From NCBI GenBank assembly GCA_963691655.1, contig OY829326.1, positions 36,297,989 to 36,361,988 on the forward strand: a DNA stretch of 64,000 nt. Direction: 5' to 3'. The translations under genes were made by a program, and so were the position numbers. This document shows positions 12,802 to 25,125 of this stretch, in pieces. The stretch is from Toxonevra muliebris. Its lineage: Eukaryota > Arthropoda > Insecta > Diptera > Pallopteridae. Every line of letters starts with the position of its first letter. The stretch's first letter is position 1. Below the pieces are notes generated by a model. The model saw only the letters and a list, made by a program, of their open reading frames with translations, searched no databases and was not told the DNA's origin.

Positions 12802-13604
12802 ATGATGCGAGAGGGTGAGAAGGTGAATTGTTTGTATTTTGAAGACTTTGAACTCGTTTTACTACTATTATTATAATTTCATTGTTAGTTGTTGTTGGTG
12901 TTATTGTTGTTGTTGTTGTTGGTGGAGCTTCTACTATTTCTATTGCTACTGTTGTTGTGCGTAGAACAAGTGAAGGCTTTGTTGACAGCCGCGTTTGTTT
13001 TCTTTTGACATTTGACAATAAAGCAAATAATCATGGGAAAAAGTTTAAGTTTAAGTAAAATTTTTTATTTTATTTCTTTATATTTTTGTTAGAGTTTGTT
13101 GTTTATTTTTCTTTTTCTTTCAACATTAAGCTACACAACAAAACAAAAAAAAAAAAAAAAAAAAAGAGGGATTCTTAAGTAGTGTGTTGTTTTTTCTTAA
13201 CGTTTTAAGTTTAATAAATATTTTCATATTCTACGCTACACACCATTAATGTATATTTTTAGTTAGGTTGAAAGTCTATACCTAAAACTACGGTTGATGC
13301 ATATGGACTGTAAATTTATAGGGTTAAAAAGCAAATTGCAGAATGTAACTTGACCTTTTTTGAATACAGTAATATTACTTAAAATTTTTTGTAGCATACA
13401 TCACAGCGATTCATGTAATACAAAGCACTGTGGAAATTTGTTTTATATATGCCTTCAATATTTATTTGCAAAAAAGAACTTTATTACCGAATCCCCCTCC
13501 TAGAAGCGGATATGGGCTTTGAATATGGGAAGGGCTGCAAAGCTATAGTCTGATTATCAAGCAAAAATATCAAAGTACTATCATTTACCTTTCAAATCAA
13601 ATAG

Positions 13605-13980
13605 TCCAAACTCCAGACCAAAACCCTCTCTCAAACTTAAAACCTGCCCAAAAATCTAATCAAAATTCAAAGAATAACTAAGACCAAAACACTGACGAAA
13701 TTCAGGTCAAAGATCAGACCAAATTAAGAACAAATTTCACAAAACAAAATCAGAGTATAATCCAAACCGAATTCCGACCAAAAAGCAGATCACAATTTAG
13801 AAAAAAACTCAAACCTAATTCAGATAAAAGAAAGGTTTAATTCAAACCGAAATTTAAGCTTAAGATCAGATCAAATTTCAAATTCAGACCAAAATTCAAA
13901 TCTCATTTAGAGAAAAACTCCAACACCAATAATTAAACCAAAGCGCACACCAAAAACAAAATCAAAAAATCAGAGGTAAA
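13605..13980. repeat. Degenerate CAGACCAAAATT minisatellite, array 1
   Basis: Roughly every 17-22 bases a variant of CAAAATTCAGACCAAAA recurs, for example CCAGACCAAAACCC, AATCAAAATTC, CAGACCAAATTAAG, ATTCAGACCAAAATTC. The array is preceded by CTACC/TTACCTTTCAAATCA, which also precedes the related array at 52.6 kb. The two arrays therefore probably derive from one dispersed repeat. Confidence 0.6.
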
Positions 13981-14317
13981 CCCACTATCAGCTTCTCTAA
14001 CTTGTTACTATTACGGTGCTTTAGACTCGAAGTAGCGTAACGTAGAAATCTATCGAAGATAGCGTTACGATTTCGGAAATTAATTACACACACAGCTTAT
14101 ATAAAAGAATCGAGCCTTGACAGTTAGAAACGTTACAAGACGTTACGTTTTTTTTAGGATTACCAAGTCTGAAGTTTTAATATACCTACTCTGGCAAAAA
14201 AAAAAAGAAGAGTCCTCAAGTTCAGGAAACTTTGTTATTGGCAGTCGGCATTCTCTCTTATAAGCTCATATGTATTAGGTGGATTCAAATTTTACATAAA
14301 AAAATATTTAATAATGA

Positions 14318-14644
14318 GTGCGTTTTTAAGACGTAAAAAGCTGCTACCAGAGTGTGTTAGAAATGCGTCGCTAAGTTTTTTTTGATTATGAAAACTGTTT
14401 GCATTTGGACGCCATTTTTGTAATCATATTATTTTCCTGATTTTTCATGTCAACATGATTTCTCAAAACTTTGACAGTTGACAAACTCGACACAAACTCG
14501 AAATCGTCCATATAATGGAACTTGAATTGTACAACTAATTCATCATGCTGTTTCTAAGATGCAAAGCTAATCACAGAACTGGCTACTAATTTTTATTAAT
14601 CACTCTCGCAGCAGCTTTTCGCTTTTTACGTCTTAGAAACGCAC
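14318..14644. mobile_element. 327-bp MITE with GTGCGTTT termini
   Basis: The left end GTGCGTTTTTAAGACGTAAA is matched by the right end, which reverse complements to GTGCGTTTCTAAGACGTAAA. Both continue into AAAAG and a GCTGCT block, so the terminal inverted repeats are about 30 bp with a short indel. No open frame is present. The superfamily is undetermined because no clean target-site duplication is visible; the flanks are AT-rich (TTAATAATGA and CTATTATAAT). Confidence 0.7.
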
Positions 14645-17600
14645 CTATTATAATTGTTTGCTACAGAATTTAAATAGGGTTTATTTAATTATCCTTATAC
14701 ATGGAATGATTTACCGGATAAGAACAACATTTATTTGCTACATCAGCTGATGTATGCTCGTTAGTTGAGCTTCTGTAAAACGAACGTTTTCAAATTTTAT
14801 ATGGGCTTCATAAACATGTGAGCGAGAACGACGGGTTAAGAAAATAATTTATTTATCGATTTTCTCCGGTTTTTGCACTGAAAAAATTTGTTTTTAATAT
14901 TTCATTAATTTTCATTTATTTTTAAGGTTTTAACGTTAGCGTAATTACCGAAATTCTTTCAAGATTAATACTGATCAATTTTTTTCGTTCCCATGGTTCT
15001 GACATATACCTCAGTAAATATGTATAACAAATGCAGTTGTTTTTGATGCTTTCATTCTAGATTTCGTAATTTACATATATTTTTTTAGCACGATTCAAAT
15101 AATCATAAATTTTTGCCAAGTTGCATGATTTTAAATTTTTTTCTCCCTATTGAAATGGAAATCTTTCATCCAATACTCCAACGCACTAACCATTATTTCT
15201 AATTATGTAATATTGAAGAGGTTATCATGAAGGAACATTTTTCCTGTACTTCCTTCCAAGTTGTCCCTATTTATGTATTAGTAAAACTTATATTATTTTT
15301 GAACTACTTGCAAATTTCAACTGAGACAGAGTAAACAAATGCAGGCAGATATTGTAAATATATGTAGGTATACGGTATCCATAAGTCGATGTAGACCAAC
15401 AAAAATATTTGAACTTGTTTCATAATTTATTTTAATGTTTTTTTGTTAAGTTTTTTCTTTTTCGTATGACACAGGTGACAATAGCCTTATAATAATCATA
15501 GTCAAGTTGTTACTCTTCTTTTTTTTTTTTTTTTGTGTGTGAGTAAATAAGCTAAATGACACTTGAACGTCAAAACAGTTGTCAAAAATGACAATTATGA
15601 TTATTTGCTTGTGGCGCTTTTAACGCATTTTTAATAAAAAAAAAAACAATTTGGCAAATAGTAAAATAAAAAAATTAATAAAAATAAATGTTTTCAAGTA
15701 AGGGGAGTAGTTCTTATTTTTAATTACTCATTCCAATAATATATCAAATGTAAAAAAATTGCACAAAAAAAAAAAAACCAAAAAAAAGTGTTTTCTTAAA
15801 GAAGCTAAAGAAAAAAAAAAAAGAAAAATTGTTAGTTGTACATATGTGGTAGATACAATAGTAGTAAATATTAGTAGAAAAAAAAGAAGATAAATGGGTT
15901 CACCGTGGCCAGTTGTGAGTTGCGAGTTGCCAGTTGCCGAAACTACTAAAGTGTGTAATTATAATCGAAAAAAAATTTAAATTCTTTAATTTGCATTTGT
16001 TCAACACTAGCGCTGCATGAAAGAAGAAGAATACGAAAGGAAGAAGGGGAGTTAAATACAACAACAAGAATATAACAATAACAAAAGATAGCGAAACGAT
16101 TTAAAAGAATATATAACTTCTTATACAAAATAAAAAAAAGAGTAAAAAATAACGTCAAAGATTAGATAAGAGCGTCAGGAAAGCCAGGCAAACGTGCAAT
16201 CTTCCGCTTTATGGCCAAAAAGGAAATGAAATGCACTTGTCTGTCTGTCCGTCCGTCCGTCCGTCTGCCAGTTTATCACTGTTGTTGTTGTTGCTATTGG
16301 CAAGAGTGCTTAGAAGAAGATTGCGTATCCTTCATGTACGAGCAGTTTCTTTCTTGCAATTCGAATTACCCACGCGTGACATTGAGTCAGCGTCTCGTCT
16401 CGTCTCGTTTGGGTTTCTGTTTTTTTTTTTTATATTTGTTTCTTCAAGTTTTCTCGGTGTCAACGTGGTGCTTGCACAACCACACACACTCACACATACC
16501 CACACATGTGTTTGTGTTTGTGTGTGTATGTTTGAGTATCTCAAAACCTGGCTTATTAGATTCTTAATGCAACAATATGCGCTTACGCTTATACCTTCCC
16601 CCTCTTTTGACCACAATGATAAAGAAGTTGACGTGTTGTGTGAGGAATTCACTCAGGCAAGTTGAAGGTGATTTTTCACTTTCAAATGCTGTTAAATGGC
16701 TTTGTGGCTTCCCATTGCTGCTACCTTGGCTACCTTTATTTGTACATATGTTGATTTAAGAAGTTACAACGCTAAGGAAGACAAGTGTGTAATTTATATG
16801 AAAATAAGCAATAAAATTAAAAAGTAATACAAAGTAATTAATTATGATGTGCTGGTGCAGTTGAAGGCAAATATCAATTGAAACCCGAAAAACGAAACGA
16901 AATTTTTTCCATTTCATGCAATATTTTTTTGTTTGTGTAGTGCAGCATGTTTAAGAATCTAATTTTAATGCCCTCTGTACTTGAAGCGTACAGTCACCAA
17001 TAGAATTTGTGCTCGTACCAAGGTATGATAAAATTTTTTGGAATAAACCAAACGAAATTTTGTTGGAAAGAAAAATAAATATGATGTTATAAAATCAGTG
17101 AAAAATTCACGGTTTTGGTTCGATTCGATGATTAAATCCAAAAACGTTGTTATTAAGAACATTATAAAAAAATAAAATCGATAGGAAGAAGTATATACAT
17201 AAATCTGGTAACGAATCTAGAATCAGATTTGAATATCAATGAGTTCCTCAAACATTTTTGGATTACAATTGGGTTGATAGATCTTTAATAGATAAATCAT
17301 GATTATAAATGTATTCTAATTACAATAGAAAGAGTAATATATATAGTCTTCATCAATTCGTCTGAAGACACATATGAGCTATTACGTCGTTCAATTTTTT
17401 AAGTAGGGTTTGAAATCAAGGTATTAAGCTGAAGAAAACCGGTGGCTTAGCTATTATTTTGAGTTCCTACAAGTTCGTCAAAAAAACGCTAATTTGTTCG
17501 CTATAAAAGGTTAAATAGCTTTTATTTTTAACCAACAGTCCGCTCTCTTATTTTCTGAAGTTTTGGGTATAAAACTTCTCTAATAATTTTCAGTTCGGTT

Positions 17601-18650
17601 GGTCAAGAGCTGACTAGCATTTTTGTTGACGACAGTAAATCATTATTCCAATCCATTTACCACTATTAATATTATTGCACAACGGTTTATTGAGGTCAGA
17701 GGCTGAGCTTTTCATGTTGGGCGAATTATATTTCTACTTGAATAAAAGGGTTCTGCAGTTTCATCCCAAATCCGATTGGTGAGAAAACAAAAACTTTTCT
17801 TTCACAATTTTTACTTTGGAGGTTTGCGGCCGTGCCGATTATCCCAGTCAGGCAGTCCAGGAATCCTTCACGTAATCTCATCATGTTTTCTTCTTTCCAA
17901 AGTTTACTCGTCATTGTCGTTAGAATTTTGTGTGGTTCGAGACATCGAGATTTTTTTTTCGTAACCCCAAAGTTTTCATTTCAAGTTGCAAGTGCTAAAC
18001 TGGTAATATAAAATGGAAGTATTCTATAAAATTTCAGAAATACATTTTTTAGCCTTGGTGGTCCCACTTAGTTGTACTGTTTTTATGGTTCTAACAGCCA
18101 TTAGAACCCAACTCTATTAAAAAATTTTCCGGGCATGCAAAAATTACATTGTAAATGTATAAAAATTCTATGAAATAAGGTCGAGCCTTTAGAAGCGCTG
18201 TGTGAATATGCAGTCCGGTATATCGCAAGACGAGTATTTGAAACATACTTTGTCTCACACTATAAATAAAATTCGAATATTTCTCAACGAGAACTTGAGT
18301 TAAATATTTAAATATAATATAGTAAATCATCGATGCAAAATATATTGAGAAATCTTAAAAAACACTACACTACCTAAAAATCTGGGATAGAATCGTCTAA
18401 TCCATGAACGTACACGTCGTCACAGAAAAGTGAGTATTTTGTATTTTTGTTCCAAAAATTACAAAAATTTCACAGAGTGAATAATATCAGTGTGGAGGTA
18501 AGGAATCTCAGTCCACCAAATTGCTCGGAGCTGGAGCCTTTTGGACTCACATGAAAAAAATCAAAGCTCAAACCCACAAATGTCATAGTTTCAGAACAAT
18601 TCCTTACCAGCGTAAGGTAGCGAATACCATCGAAATCAATAAAAGAAGAT
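14645..18650. other. Non-coding DNA
   Basis: No supported gene. A perfect 16-bp palindrome containing an E-box (TACATCAGCTGATGTA) lies at 14739-14754. Long T/A runs occur near 15520-15535 and 15762-15820. A CTGT/CCGT repeat is at 16238-16266. Overlapping open frames at 16211-16665 on both strands come from simple repeats and are not called. The segment 17.2-18.6 kb has ordinary base composition but no recognisable element. Confidence 0.45.
16238..16266. repeat. CTGT/CCGT microsatellite
   Basis: Two to three CTGT units grade into four CCGT units; this is a simple sequence repeat. Confidence 0.85.
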
Positions 18651-18662
18651 GATGTCGAATCA
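18651..18662. repeat. Target-site duplication, left copy
   Basis: GATGTCGAATCA, identical to 19473-19484, flanks the LINE insertion. Confidence 0.9.
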
Positions 18663-19472
18663 GGTTAGGTTAGGTTGGAGCGGCAGCCTTCTACTTGAAA
18701 GCACACTTAAGCATATAATTATTCTTATTGTGATATGACAGTACGGTGCGACTCTCCCTTTTACGGAGTTTAGAATCATGAGGATTCCATAAAGAAACTG
18801 GCACCTTAATATTTATGGATGATAACTCGGACAGACTAGTGAATGTAAATGTAAGCCCAGGAGTTTTAGTCTCTTCCTGGCCAGAGATGGGCATTTGCAC
18901 ATGAAATGGAGGACTTTTTCTTCTTCCTCAGAGCCGCAGCCCCGACATAAATCATTGAATGGCAGTACTAGTATTGCAGTATATCTCCCCATTATGCAGT
19001 GTGCCATGAGCACCGAAGTCGTAATGCTAATGGAGTTTCTGCTAAGGTTGAGTAAAGTCCGCCTATTGTCCATAGCGGTCCATATTAGCCTGTTAATCCC
19101 ACAAGTATGTTTCGCTACCCAGGATCTGTTTGCTTCCTCAAGGTAGTTTTGCTTAATTGCTAATTTGATAGACGTAAGAGGGAAACCAATGATGCAGGAA
19201 ATTGATATATCTGTAAGCTGAGAGCGCTGTTTTGCTAACTCGTCGACATTGCAGTTACCTGAAATATCCATATGTCCAGGTACATAATATAGGTGGGCCT
19301 GCGAGTGACCCGACAACAAGTTGAGTGAAGATCGGTAGACAAGAACAAGCTTTGATGTAGTGAAAACACCGGCGAGTGACTTGATTGCTATTTGGCTGTC
19401 CGTGTAGATGCGGATATTCGTATCGAATGAATCGTTGCGAATAAGCCACTTGGACACTTGATAGATAGCATA
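18663..19472 (-). mobile_element. 5'-truncated LINE (family 2) with 12-bp target duplication
   Basis: The 12-mer GATGTCGAATCA flanks the insert at 18651-18662 and 19473-19484, a clean LINE target-site duplication. The minus strand carries an open frame (19457-18813, 214 codons). It holds the C-terminal half of an RNase H domain (IYTDSQIAIKSL, then the VPGHMDISGNCNVDELAK block) followed by a zinc-finger-like tail (LCRGCGSEEEEKVLHFMCKC). This is typical of I/Loa/R1-related non-LTR elements. The element is truncated just upstream of TDSQ. Its 3' tail, at the left, is a CCTAACCT repeat. The open frame and intact duplication suggest recent insertion. Exact clade is uncertain. Confidence 0.9.
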
Positions 19473-19484
19473 GATGTCGAATCA
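19473..19484. repeat. Target-site duplication, right copy
   Basis: GATGTCGAATCA, identical to 18651-18662, marks the 5' truncation point of the LINE. Confidence 0.9.
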
Positions 19485-19638
19485 AAGAAGAAGATTATTT
19501 TGGAGCAGAAATTAATTTAATTTAAAGATATGCTTTTAGTTCCGAAATATAGGTAATTTTGAACTTATATTTATTTATGTAGTTGCTTCATCTATTTTGC
19601 TTTCGTTTGCAACTTTTTACCATTCGGATTTTATCTAC

Positions 19639-19776
19639 TTAACCCATTAAGGACGAGCGGAAACCAAAGTTGATAGATCAAGAAAGTAACCTGAGAAGAA
19701 AATTGTTTTTGAACCTGGCTCTAGAACGGCTCAACGACATGGTGTCATATGGCACCGCTAGGCAATACTGGGTTAA
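19639..19776. mobile_element. TTAA-flanked MITE, copy 1 (138 bp)
   Basis: It begins TTAACCCATTAAGGACGAGC and ends CAATACTGGGTTAA, so TTAA plus CCCA is inverted at both ends. An internal near-palindrome GGTGTCATATGGCACC sits near the right end. A near-identical copy is at 55352-55488. TTAA targets are typical of piggyBac-type transposition. With no transposase present, assignment to a piggyBac-mobilised MITE is inference. Confidence 0.7.
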
Positions 19777-21826
19777 AGCAGTTATTACAAAAATTATATT
19801 ACAAATGACGTGTTGACCTAAAGAAATGTGAAAAATAAAATTTTTAAATCAATTCTACCTACTTTTAATGTGAATGCTGTCAAATACACTTACAGAACTG
19901 TTAATCATTAGATTGTTAAATTTCAAATCTGAGGTTGAATAATTTATTATATAGGAACCCAATCATAGGTCATTCTGCCAGTTCTAGGTCATGGCTAATA
20001 AATGTTAAATCGTGACATAGCCTGAGTTATTTTTTTTCCTACGTGTACCTCTATTATCGCTGTTCTACTATACGAGTATACTATAGTTTCATTACAAGGA
20101 GCAAGAACGTAAATCCAAAAAGCTAAAGCATACCGAAATACAAAATAGGAATTTTAAGTGGTGAAGTCTGGATTACACCCATCTCCCAAAGTTTAATTCA
20201 GAAAATAAATAATTTCCTACGAAAAATACATAAGTTTTTGTTTGCTCGTCATTCTGAGTTCGTTCAAATATTTAAAAAGCTGCAAATTCTTTTTAAAATT
20301 TTATCTAAATTTATGTTTTAAAGTTCTATCATATACTCTCTCCCTTTATTTGTGCTGCAATATTCGTGCATATATGCACATATGAAATTCGAAACAATCA
20401 TTATTTTCTGTTTTTAGTTCTGTTCCCAAATGTAGACGTATGTTGCTGCAACGCTAAAAGTAATGATTGCGTTGTTTTTATTATAGTTTTTGTTGTTGAT
20501 GGCACTTGCTGACAACAGCTGCCAACCACAACGTCATCGCATCATCAACAAATTTCACAAGCAATCATCGCGCAGGCGCAAACGTCAAAGGCCGCACAAA
20601 TTCAAACACACAAACACAAACGATGAACTCACAACTATGAGAAATATACAAAATACAAAAATAATAATACTAAAAAAAAAACAAAAATGATATACAAAAA
20701 CTCCCAAAAAATAATAATAATAATAATAAAGAAAATAAACAAACGCACAGTGCACATACATACACAAGCATTCAACTAAATAGAGTAGCACAGAGAGTCG
20801 CGGAGTTAAAATCGAGGAGAAAAACAAACTCGCGCCCACAATAACAACAGCAGTAGCAACTGCAAACCGAAGCCCAACAAATAAACAGCAACAAATGTTT
20901 TTCCGCCACTCTGTGTCTGTGTGAGAGTAAAGTTTTTTTTTTTTTCGTTTTGTTTTTCCTACAATTTTAAACAATTTTTCTCCCAATTTTATTTTTGTTT
21001 TTCTATATTTTCTTCGAGGCAGATAATTTCTTTGTTTGAATACTATTTTTTGTTTGTACCATTTTTTGTTGTTTTAATTTTTTCGGAAGGAAATAGCAGC
21101 AGTGACACCATCATCGTCGTCGTCAGCAACATAAACATCAAAATCACCAACAACACCGCTACTATTTACACCGAATAACTATATATACATACATATATAT
21201 ATATATATATATATGTAAATGTGTGTGCATAGCAGCAGTTGCGTTTTGTATATTGTTGACAATAACAACAACACACACAGCAAGTTCATATAAAACATTG
21301 TTGTAACTATGTATGTATGTAAATATTCACTCTCGTTGTATTTGTATCTACACACTAATTTAATTTTAATTATCTACGATTAGTGTGCATTTTTTTAAGT
21401 TAGAATTTGTTGTTTTTGTATTTTTTTTGTATTTTTTTTTTATTCACAATAATTTCCTTGTTAGGTTTTTGAGGTTTCGAATTTAACGATTATATGCCGC
21501 ACCCTCTTCTTTCAGAAATACATACACTCATACATAAATACAAGTGTACAGCGAGCTGCAGCGATGTCAACAATTGCGTTTGTATGTATTACTCTTTCAA
21601 ATTCAAAGACTTTTGGGTTACAAATTTTTGTCTTGAGGGTAAAATAGTTTCAAGTTCAGTTGTTCTTATTTAAATTTCGTTTCATTTAACACTGACTAAA
21701 TTTATAATAAATTTAAAAAAAGCACAATCCAGCTTATATTTTGAATGTTATTGCAAGTAATCAAATGTAAACTCTTATTTTTATTAAAAGTTATATTAAG
21801 TAACCTATTATCAGAAAGTAGGTACA
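19777..21826. other. Non-coding DNA, CAA/AAC-rich, with TA repeat
   Basis: No supported gene. 20490-21180 is rich in AACAAC, ATAATA and pyrimidine runs and gives short open frames on both strands that look like low-complexity shadows. An alternating TA tract is at 21181-21214. Confidence 0.5.
21181..21214. repeat. TA-rich microsatellite
   Basis: An ATATATACATACATAT start runs into a pure TA alternation. Confidence 0.85.
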
Positions 21827-23479
21827 TACAGCTATGTTCATAACAAAAAGCAGCGGCATTGCGATCAACCGAGAAATCATGAAAATAATTTTTTTTACCG
21901 ATATATTGAAATAAAATTTTGTTGAAAATTATACCTTGATACCTTAAGTATTTAACACATAAGAACTTTTTTTTTTTGTAAAAATTGCAAAAAATTAAAA
22001 TCCCCTTCAAATCCCCTTGAGAAATAGTATCCAGGTAAAATTGAATTATAACGTTTTCCGGAAAAATTTTTCATGTTTCTGCTCTATTATTTTAATACCT
22101 AGTTGAACATCACTTTGCTTTTATTGTAGTGATACAACGACGGATTTCTAGGATCAAATTATCCTTTGCGTCTTTCTACAGGGCATTACCACTTTGCTGC
22201 CTTCACTCCAGTCTGCAAATTTCCTAAAATGTTCGATTTCATTATGAGAATCGGTTTTCTACGATCACCCTAAAAGTTTTAAATCGATTCCAGGGACAGT
22301 GATTGATGCATGCTCCTTTAGAACTTCGATTTTGATACAATTATTAAATAAATGATCTGCGAATTTACTTGTTTCTTGGTGATTCTTGCTCAGGTAGAAC
22401 ACACATTTGGGGACCACATTCCACTCACTTAGTGTGAGTTAGCATCGCCGTATACATTATGGATATTCACGGGCTGATGCAACATGCCCTTGCGACGTTG
22501 CGAAAGTGCGGATTGCGGAAGTTTGACACCTTTCTACCTTTAAATTCGTAAGAAGAATTAAAATATTTTCATTATTTTTCAATGAGATTGTAATATTTTG
22601 ACAGTTAAACTATTTCGCATCTCCAATATTTGCATTGAACGCTCACATCAATTTCGCACTTTTGCATCAACGCGTAAATACCCATATTATGTTGACGTGC
22701 ATTTCGCAAGGTTCATCAAACATGGTACCTGTGATCTACGGCATAGTACCATAGGATTTATAGAAGCACCAACAGCATAATGTAGATTTGTATCTAATTA
22801 TGATTAATCACGGATGGGAAATGTTTAGATATTTAAACTGCAGTTTAAGGCTCATTTTGTAGAGACACATTTTATTTTACTTTGACCTGATATAATTTTA
22901 ATGTTTACTGGTGAATCTCATTATATTTTGGATTTTTTCTAACACAACTTATGCGTGATATGTAAAAATTGATATTTGAAAGCACGCCAATATAATAGTT
23001 ACGGATAGATAAACAAAAAATTCGCTTCTCAAATGGGTATTCCAACTGGACAAGGATCCTCATCATACAAGTAAATTCGCAGATAAATTGTTTCATGATA
23101 CCAAAATTGATGTCTAGAAGAAGCCTGAAATAATTATTAGACCTAGAATCGATTTAAAACTTTTGAGGTGATCTTAGAAAACCAATTCACATAATATTCT
23201 ACATGCTATTCCGGAAAAGGTTACAATTCACTTTTACCAGGATACTATAGTATTTCACAACGGCTGCTATTTTTATGCACAGCAAACTTTTTGGGTTTTA
23301 GGGAATTTTTATGTTTTGCAATTTCTATACAAATTTTAAAAACAAAATGTTCTTATGTTTTGGATACCTGAGCCTTCTGGGTGTAATCTCCAACTAAATT
23401 TTATTTCAATATATCGGTAAACAATATATATTTTTCGCTTGCTCGTAATGCCGCTACTATTTTTATGTACATAGCTGTA
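21827..23479. mobile_element. Palindromic Tc1-like element (two inverted 3' halves)
   Basis: The element proper (21829-23477) starts CAGCTATGTTCATAA and ends with the reverse complement of CAGCTATGTACATAA, with TA on both sides. The two arms remain alignable in inverted orientation for several hundred bases. Matched blocks include AGCGGCATT, ACCGATATATTGAAATAAAA, ATAGTATCC, TTTTAAATCGATTC and TCTGCGAATTTACTTGT. In the right arm the plus strand reads WVFQLDKDPHHTSKFADKLF (23034-23093), resembling the conserved QDNDPKHTS block of Tc1 transposases. The left arm on the minus strand encodes a more decayed version (SKFADHLFNNCIKIEVL). Both arms are thus the transposase C-terminal half plus the same terminus, joined tail to tail around a unique centre (about 22430-22980). 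Confidence 0.75.
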
Positions 23480-24236
23480 TATACCTTCAATACCATTGGA
23501 TTATTTCGTGTGTTTTATTGATCAGAATATCATCACAGAGATGCTCAAATTATATTATTTTTTTGAATACAAGCAGTAAAATCTAGAATTTCAGTCAGTT
23601 TCGCAAATTTAAAGTAACTGCAAATGATCATTTGATAATTCACCAGTGGAACTCAAGTTGTGCTGTTTTACTACACATATTTACATTGTAACTAGAAACA
23701 AAAATATGAAAAAGGTTTGATTTAAGGTCTTGGAAATTGCAATTTTTGTTTGTAATTGAGCTAATACATCTTGTGGTATTATGCGTGACTATCATCTTTG
23801 GCTCGATTCCCAGCTAAAGAGCATGACTTTTACAAATTTTTTCTCTTAGGAAGTTTTTCTCTCTGTAAGGAAACCAGAGGAGATAGCGCAAAACTGAACT
23901 TGAATTCGTATTCTCGGCTCTCAGTTTTTGTTAAAATTTTTCATAAAAACAGAAGAACTTTCATTAGTCACCGGTGGCCCTGTGGTCCTTAATGAAAAGT
24001 TTTTATAAACGTTTTTGGTACCTATGTATTTATTAGATATTTTTTTTGAAGATAGACAAAGTCTTTTGCGATAGAGCAAAACTGAGTCCGCAATAGTCTT
24101 CGCTGACCTCCATTTCCTTTAAAGCCGTTTTCTAAAAGTTTCCATTGAGGACTTTAAGGTCACCGGTAATCCATACAAAAACTGAATTTCTAAAGAAAGT
24201 AAACAAAATTTTTGAGTAAAATTTTATTTTAGTAAA
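23480..24236. other. Non-coding DNA with a possible tRNA-like B-box
   Basis: No gene. At about 23799-23813 GCTCGATTCCCAGCTA shares 14 bases with the B-box region of the SINE-like copy at 44.05 kb (TCGATTCCCAGCTA, opposite strand), so a SINE fragment may lie here. No convincing A-box or tRNA fold is seen. Confidence 0.3.
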
Positions 24237-25125
24237 TACACTCAAAAAAAAGTATATGAAAAAGCTAAAAAAATAAAAAATATTAAAATTAACATTACAA
24301 AATGTAGTTATAACATTATTGAAAAATGTATAAATGATGCGAAAAAATGCACTTTTAACATTAAAAATGTAAAATAAATACATTATTTCAATGTAATATT
24401 GATATGACAATAATGTTGAGTTGACATTATAACAATGTATAACTGATATTGCAAAATGTAAATTTGATATAAATTTAACGTAGAATTGAAAACATAAAAT
24501 GTTAAATAAAACACAATAAAGAAGTTTTTTGCATTTTATATAATTTTATTTCTGTAATAATAATTATAAATAATAATTATTACATATAAACGTAAACGTA
24601 AATAATTCCGAAAAAGTAAAATTTTTAAAACACGTTTTAGTTTATTTTATTCTCTTTTATTATTATTGGAACACTTTTTCACAAATTTTTTTTCACACTG
24701 TTTTTATTTAAACTATTATTGTGAATGCAAATAAATAGATACGTTCATTCTCACCCGACGAAACGTAAAACTATTTCAGAATTAAAAAGTGTTGTCAGTT
24801 TAAATTTTTAATGTTATACTTATTCAAATAGTATTACCAGTCTTAATTTTCAATGCTATACTAGCCTGTTTACATTCTGAATGTTAAATTTACACAGAAT
24901 AATATAAATTTTACATGAAAAACGTATTAAGTAACGAGAACATTTTTAATGTAATTTTAACATTATAATTTGACGTTACAATTATCAATATGACAGTTTT
25001 AATGTTAATACAACACAAAACAGATCAATCTGATATTTTTTGCCGTTAAACTAATATTTTTGTTTTTACATTGAAAATAACATTACAAAAATATCAATTT
25101 TAAATTGCACTTTTTTTTGAGTGTA
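24237..25125. mobile_element. CACTC-ended TIR element C with AATGTTA motif array
   Basis: The element proper (24239-25123) begins CACTCAAAAAAAAGTATATG. Its right end reverse complements to CACTCAAAAAAAAGTGCAAT, and TA flanks both sides (24237-24238, 25124-25125). The interior is extremely AT-rich and filled with AACATT, AATGTAA and TTAACATT variants in both orientations. It shares its termini with elements A and B but not their interior motifs. No protein is encoded. The TA duplication favours mobilisation by a Tc1/mariner-type transposase, which is inference. Confidence 0.75.

Larger units (their letters stand above)
11169..14317. other. Non-coding DNA with microsatellites
   Basis: No supported gene. 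A hairpin-forming segment lies at 11766-11805 (GCCAGTTTC at one end, GAAACTGGC at the other). ATCT repeats occur near 12465-12490, a TG run near 12547-12561, a GTAT run at 12780-12801 and GTT runs near 12890-12920. A long A run lies at 13146-13165. A degenerate CAGACCAAAA minisatellite is listed separately. Confidence 0.5.

Noticed and set aside
16211..16665. Overlapping 106-144 codon frames on both strands
   Set aside because: They derive from CCGT, GTT, T-run and CA/TG repeats and have no domain character.
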